A stretch of DNA of 64,000 nucleotides from Streptomyces sp. ASQP_92 (GTDB lineage: Bacteria > Actinomycetota > Actinomycetes > Streptomycetales > Streptomycetaceae), in assembly GCF_025399895.1 (NCBI RefSeq), contig NZ_JAODUA010000004.1, positions 1 to 64,000 of the forward strand, given 5' to 3'. This document shows, in pieces, positions 61,014 to 64,000 of the stretch. The notes under the pieces are model-generated. The model was not told the DNA's origin, searched no databases, and saw only the letters and a list, made by a program, of their open reading frames with translations. Numbering within the stretch: position 1 is the stretch's first letter; the number at the start of each line of letters is the position of its first letter. The translations under genes were made by a program, and so were the position numbers.

Positions 61014-64000
61014 TGGGCGCCGCACCGCTCTCCCCCGCCCCCTCCCTCGCCGGCGCCGTACTGGAGCGGGCTCGCCGCCACCCGTCGGCCCCCGCGCTCA
61101 TCGACGGCGACCACACCCTGGACTACGCGCACCTCGACACCGCGAGCGCGGCCGTCGCCGACGCCCTGTACCGGCACGGTGTACGGCCGGGACAGGCGGT
61201 CGCGGTCTGCCTGCCGCGTTCCTGGCGGCTGGTCTGCGCCATGCTCGGCATCCTGCGACTGGGCGCGGTGGTCGTTCCCCTGGACGCGCAGAGCCCGCCC
61301 GAGCGGCAACGCCACATCCTGACCGACTCGGCGAGCGTGGCGGTGCTCCACGGCGCTCCGGCGCCCGAGGGACTCCCCGAGGGCGTACGGCCCCTGCCGG
61401 TCGACGAGCTCCTCTCCGGCGGCGCGGGCTCCTCCGCGCCGGATCCGCGCACCGTGCCGCAGGGCGCCGCACCGGTCTCCTTCGTCTTCTACACCTCGGG
61501 CAGCACAGGAGTACCCAAGGGCGTCGAGGTGCGGGACGCGGGGATCATGCGCCTCGCCCACCCCGGGTACATCGCTCTGCGCGAGGGCGCCCGCTACGCG
61601 TGCCTGTCCAACCCCGCCTTCGACGCGCTCAGTTTCGAGGTCTGGGTGCCGCTGCTGACCGGCAGCTGCTGTGTGATCGTCGACGACGAAACGGCGCAGA
61701 CCCCCGACGTACTGGCGGCCGAACTGGAGCGGCTGCGCATCGACACCCTCTTCGTCACCGTCGCGCTGTTCAACGCGGTGGTCGACCAGGTGCCGCACTG
61801 CTTCGCCGGCGTCGGCCAGGTGCTGGTGGGCGGGGAGCAGCTGAACGCCCGGCTGATCCGCCGCTGGTACCGGTCCAACGTCACCAGTGCCACCCAGCTC
61901 TACAACGTCTACGGCCCCACGGAAGCCACCACGTTCGCGCTGTGTCACCCCATCCCCCGGGACTTCGCGGGCGATGTGGTGCCCATCGGTCGTGCGCTGC
62001 CGGGCACCGAGGCCCTCGTGCCGGCCGAAGGCAACCGCCCTGCCGAGCCCGGTGAAACCGCCGAACTGTGCCTGGCGGGCGAGGCGTTGGCCGTCGGCTA
62101 CCGCAATCTCCCCGAGGAGACCGCGCGCCGCTTCGTCACCCTGGAGCGGCCCGACGGCACGCCGGTGCGCCACTACCGGACCGGCGACCTGGTCCGGATC
62201 GACGCCGCAGGGAACGTCGAGTACGTCGGGCGCGCCGACCGCCAGGTCAAGGTGCGCGGCTTCCGCATCGAACCGGGCGAGCTGGAGCGCCGGATCGTGG
62301 CGCACCCCGCGGTCCGCCAGGCGTACGTCTGCACCCGCCGCGACGCGAACGGCGTCAACGAACTGCTCGCGTACCTGACCCTTGGCTCCGCGTTGTCCTT
62401 CGACGACTTCCACCGGCACCTGGACGCCGCACTGCCCACGTACATGCGCCCCCACCGGACCTACCTGGTCGACGAGTTGCCGCTCAACGCCAACGGCAAG
62501 GTCGACCGGGAGGCCCTGCTGCGGCAGGACGCCCCACCGTGGCGGCGCACCGAAGCCGCCCGGACCGGTGACGTACGCACCACCCGGCAGCGGGAGGTTC
62601 TCGCCCTCGCGGAACGGACCCTCGGGATCGAGGGCCTGTGCCTCACCGACCGCTGGATCGCCTGCGGCGGAGACTCGCTCAAGGCGCTGCGGCTGCGCTT
62701 CGAGGCACGCCGTCTCTGGGGCTGCGACCTGCCCCCGTCCCTGGTCCTGCGGGGCGACTTCGCCGAGCTGGCGGCAGCGACGGAGGCAACCGCCTCCCCC
62801 TACCCCGATGTACCCCCGCCGGCGCCGACCGGCCCGGCGGGTCCGCGCACCGCGCCCGCCACCTCCGAGCAGCAGCGGCTCTGGCTCCTGCAACAGCGCG
62901 ATCCGGCGTCCCTCGCGTACAGCGTGCCGATGGTCTTCCGCGTCGACGGCGCTGCCGACGTCACCGCGCTGCGCGACGCGCTGCGACGCCTCGTGGCCCG
63001 CCACCCCGCGCTGCGCACCTCCTTCACCGCCACGCCCGAGGGCCTGGTGCAGACGGTGAACGAGCCGTACGACCCGTGGACCGAGCCTCCGGCGGAGGCC
63101 CTGTGCGACGCGGCGGGCCGAAGGGCCTTCACCGACCGGCTGTTCGCCACGCCCTTCGACCTGGCACGGCCCCAGTTGTTCCAGGCGTGCTGGCTGCCCC
63201 GTCCGGACGGCGGCGAACTATATGTGCGCATGCACCACATCGCGGTCGACGGCTGGTCGCTCAACGTGCTGTTCGGCGAGCTGTCGGCCGACTACGCGGC
63301 AGCCGCCGGCCGCGCGCCCCAGGCAGCCCCGCGATCGGCCACCACACGGCCGGCCCCGACACCGCTCGACCACGCCCGCTGGCAGTCCGAGTGGTTCAGC
63401 CGCGACGCCTACCGCACCCAGCGGTCTGAACTGGCCACCCTCTACGGCGAGTTGACGCACGACGGGCCCGGTGCGGCTGACACGGCGCCTCTGGAGCCAA
63501 TCCACCCGCCGGCCGGCCCCATGGGGCGACTGCTGCACACCTCCCTCGACTCGGGCCGTCGCACCGCGCTCGACCGGCTCTGTACCGACCTCGGCCTCAC
63601 CCGCTTCCACCTCCTCCTGGGCGTCTACGCCTGGAGCCTGTACGGAGCCACGGGCCGCACCCGGCCACGGATAGCCGCGCCGGTGGCCAACCGGCCCGTG
63701 CAGGACTTCGAGTCCAGCGTCGGCATGTTCGCGAACACCGTGCTGCTCCCCCTGGATGTGGCCCCGCGCGAGCACCTGCGCTCCCAGCTGCTGCGGTACG
63801 GCGCCGCGGCGCAGGCGGTCCTGGACCGCCAGGACGTGGCCCTCGCCGACGTCGTCACCGACCTGCCGGGCCCTGGGGGCAGCACGCCGTTCGACTTCAT
63901 GTTCGTCCTGGAGAACACCGACTTCGACACGCTGGCGCTGCCTGGCTGCGACGTCCGACCGCAGTGGCGGGCACCGGTCGACGCGAAGTGTCCCCTGACC
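61013..64000 (+). CDS. NRPS, A-T-C (initiating), continues beyond the window
   Basis: An ATG at 61013 overlaps the previous stop by one base; the frame is open for 996 codons to the window end. It begins directly with an A domain (about 12-500; A3 motif [12 protein letters not shown] near 160; FDALSFEVW) whose specificity residues read D-A-F-F-V-V-V-T-F-K, close to the Ile/Val-like code of the minus-strand modules 1 and 3. T domain with GGDSLKALRL (about 553). C domain from about 620 with HHIAVDGWS near 742, still incomplete at the end. With no upstream C, this is a loading module; further modules must lie past 64000 and should feed the C-A-T-TE protein encoded just before it. Confidence 0.9.

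Overview
High-GC actinobacterial DNA, almost certainly Streptomyces: strong GC bias at third codon positions, GTG starts, MbtH, an XRE-cupin regulator, a CGNR zinc-finger protein, exported L,D-transpeptidase and G1 peptidase, and large nonribosomal peptide synthetases (NRPSs). No rRNA, tRNA, CRISPR array or replication origin was seen.

Layout. 1-6.4 kb is a decayed accessory stretch: IS982 and IS5 transposase fragments around a membrane protein, a BesD/ArpA-like Fe(II)/2-oxoglutarate oxygenase, a small membrane protein and a DUF2199 protein. 6.6-10 kb holds two divergent regulator/hydrolase pairs, each with an inverted-repeat operator candidate. 10.9-14.4 kb is an aspartate decarboxylation locus (aspT-like antiporter, internally deleted second antiporter, aspD). 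14.7-17 kb has an alpha/beta hydrolase and an exported G1-type glutamic peptidase. 17.2-18.6 kb is an IS701-family element with a broken transposase, inserted in a small gene. 18.8-26.7 kb (minus strand) has envelope proteins, several degraded genes, a protein with an eCIS-cargo-like N-terminus, and a large HTH-STAND ATPase-WD40 protein. 27-28.9 kb has two small exported proteins, two hairpin terminators and a frameshifted membrane-anchored gene.

The centrepiece is a 22-kb minus-strand NRPS operon (51.1 to 29.0 kb) preceded by mbtH. The first synthetase is C-A-T-C-A-T-C-A-T-C-A-T-E; the second, overlapping it by 19 nt, is C-A-T-C-A-T-reductase. Specificity residues read from the sequence alternate between an Ile/Val-like code (modules 1, 3 and, with two changes, 5) and a Gln-like code (modules 2 and 4); module 6 has a Phe code. 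The predicted product is a possibly N-acylated hexapeptide with a D-residue at position 4, released reductively as a C-terminal phenylalaninal or alcohol. A second NRPS system starts at 56.9 kb on the plus strand (C-A-T-TE, then A-T-C running off the window) and uses hydrolytic or cyclising release. Between the two lie an ADP-ribosylation/crystallin J1-like protein, an ArsR regulator with a near-perfect palindrome next to its start, a DUF2071 protein and a FAD-dependent oxidoreductase.

Many small genes are frameshifted or chimeric while the 14.5-kb and 7.6-kb NRPS genes are fully open. This favours real decay in the accessory stretches over general sequence error, although some single-base shifts would need read support.
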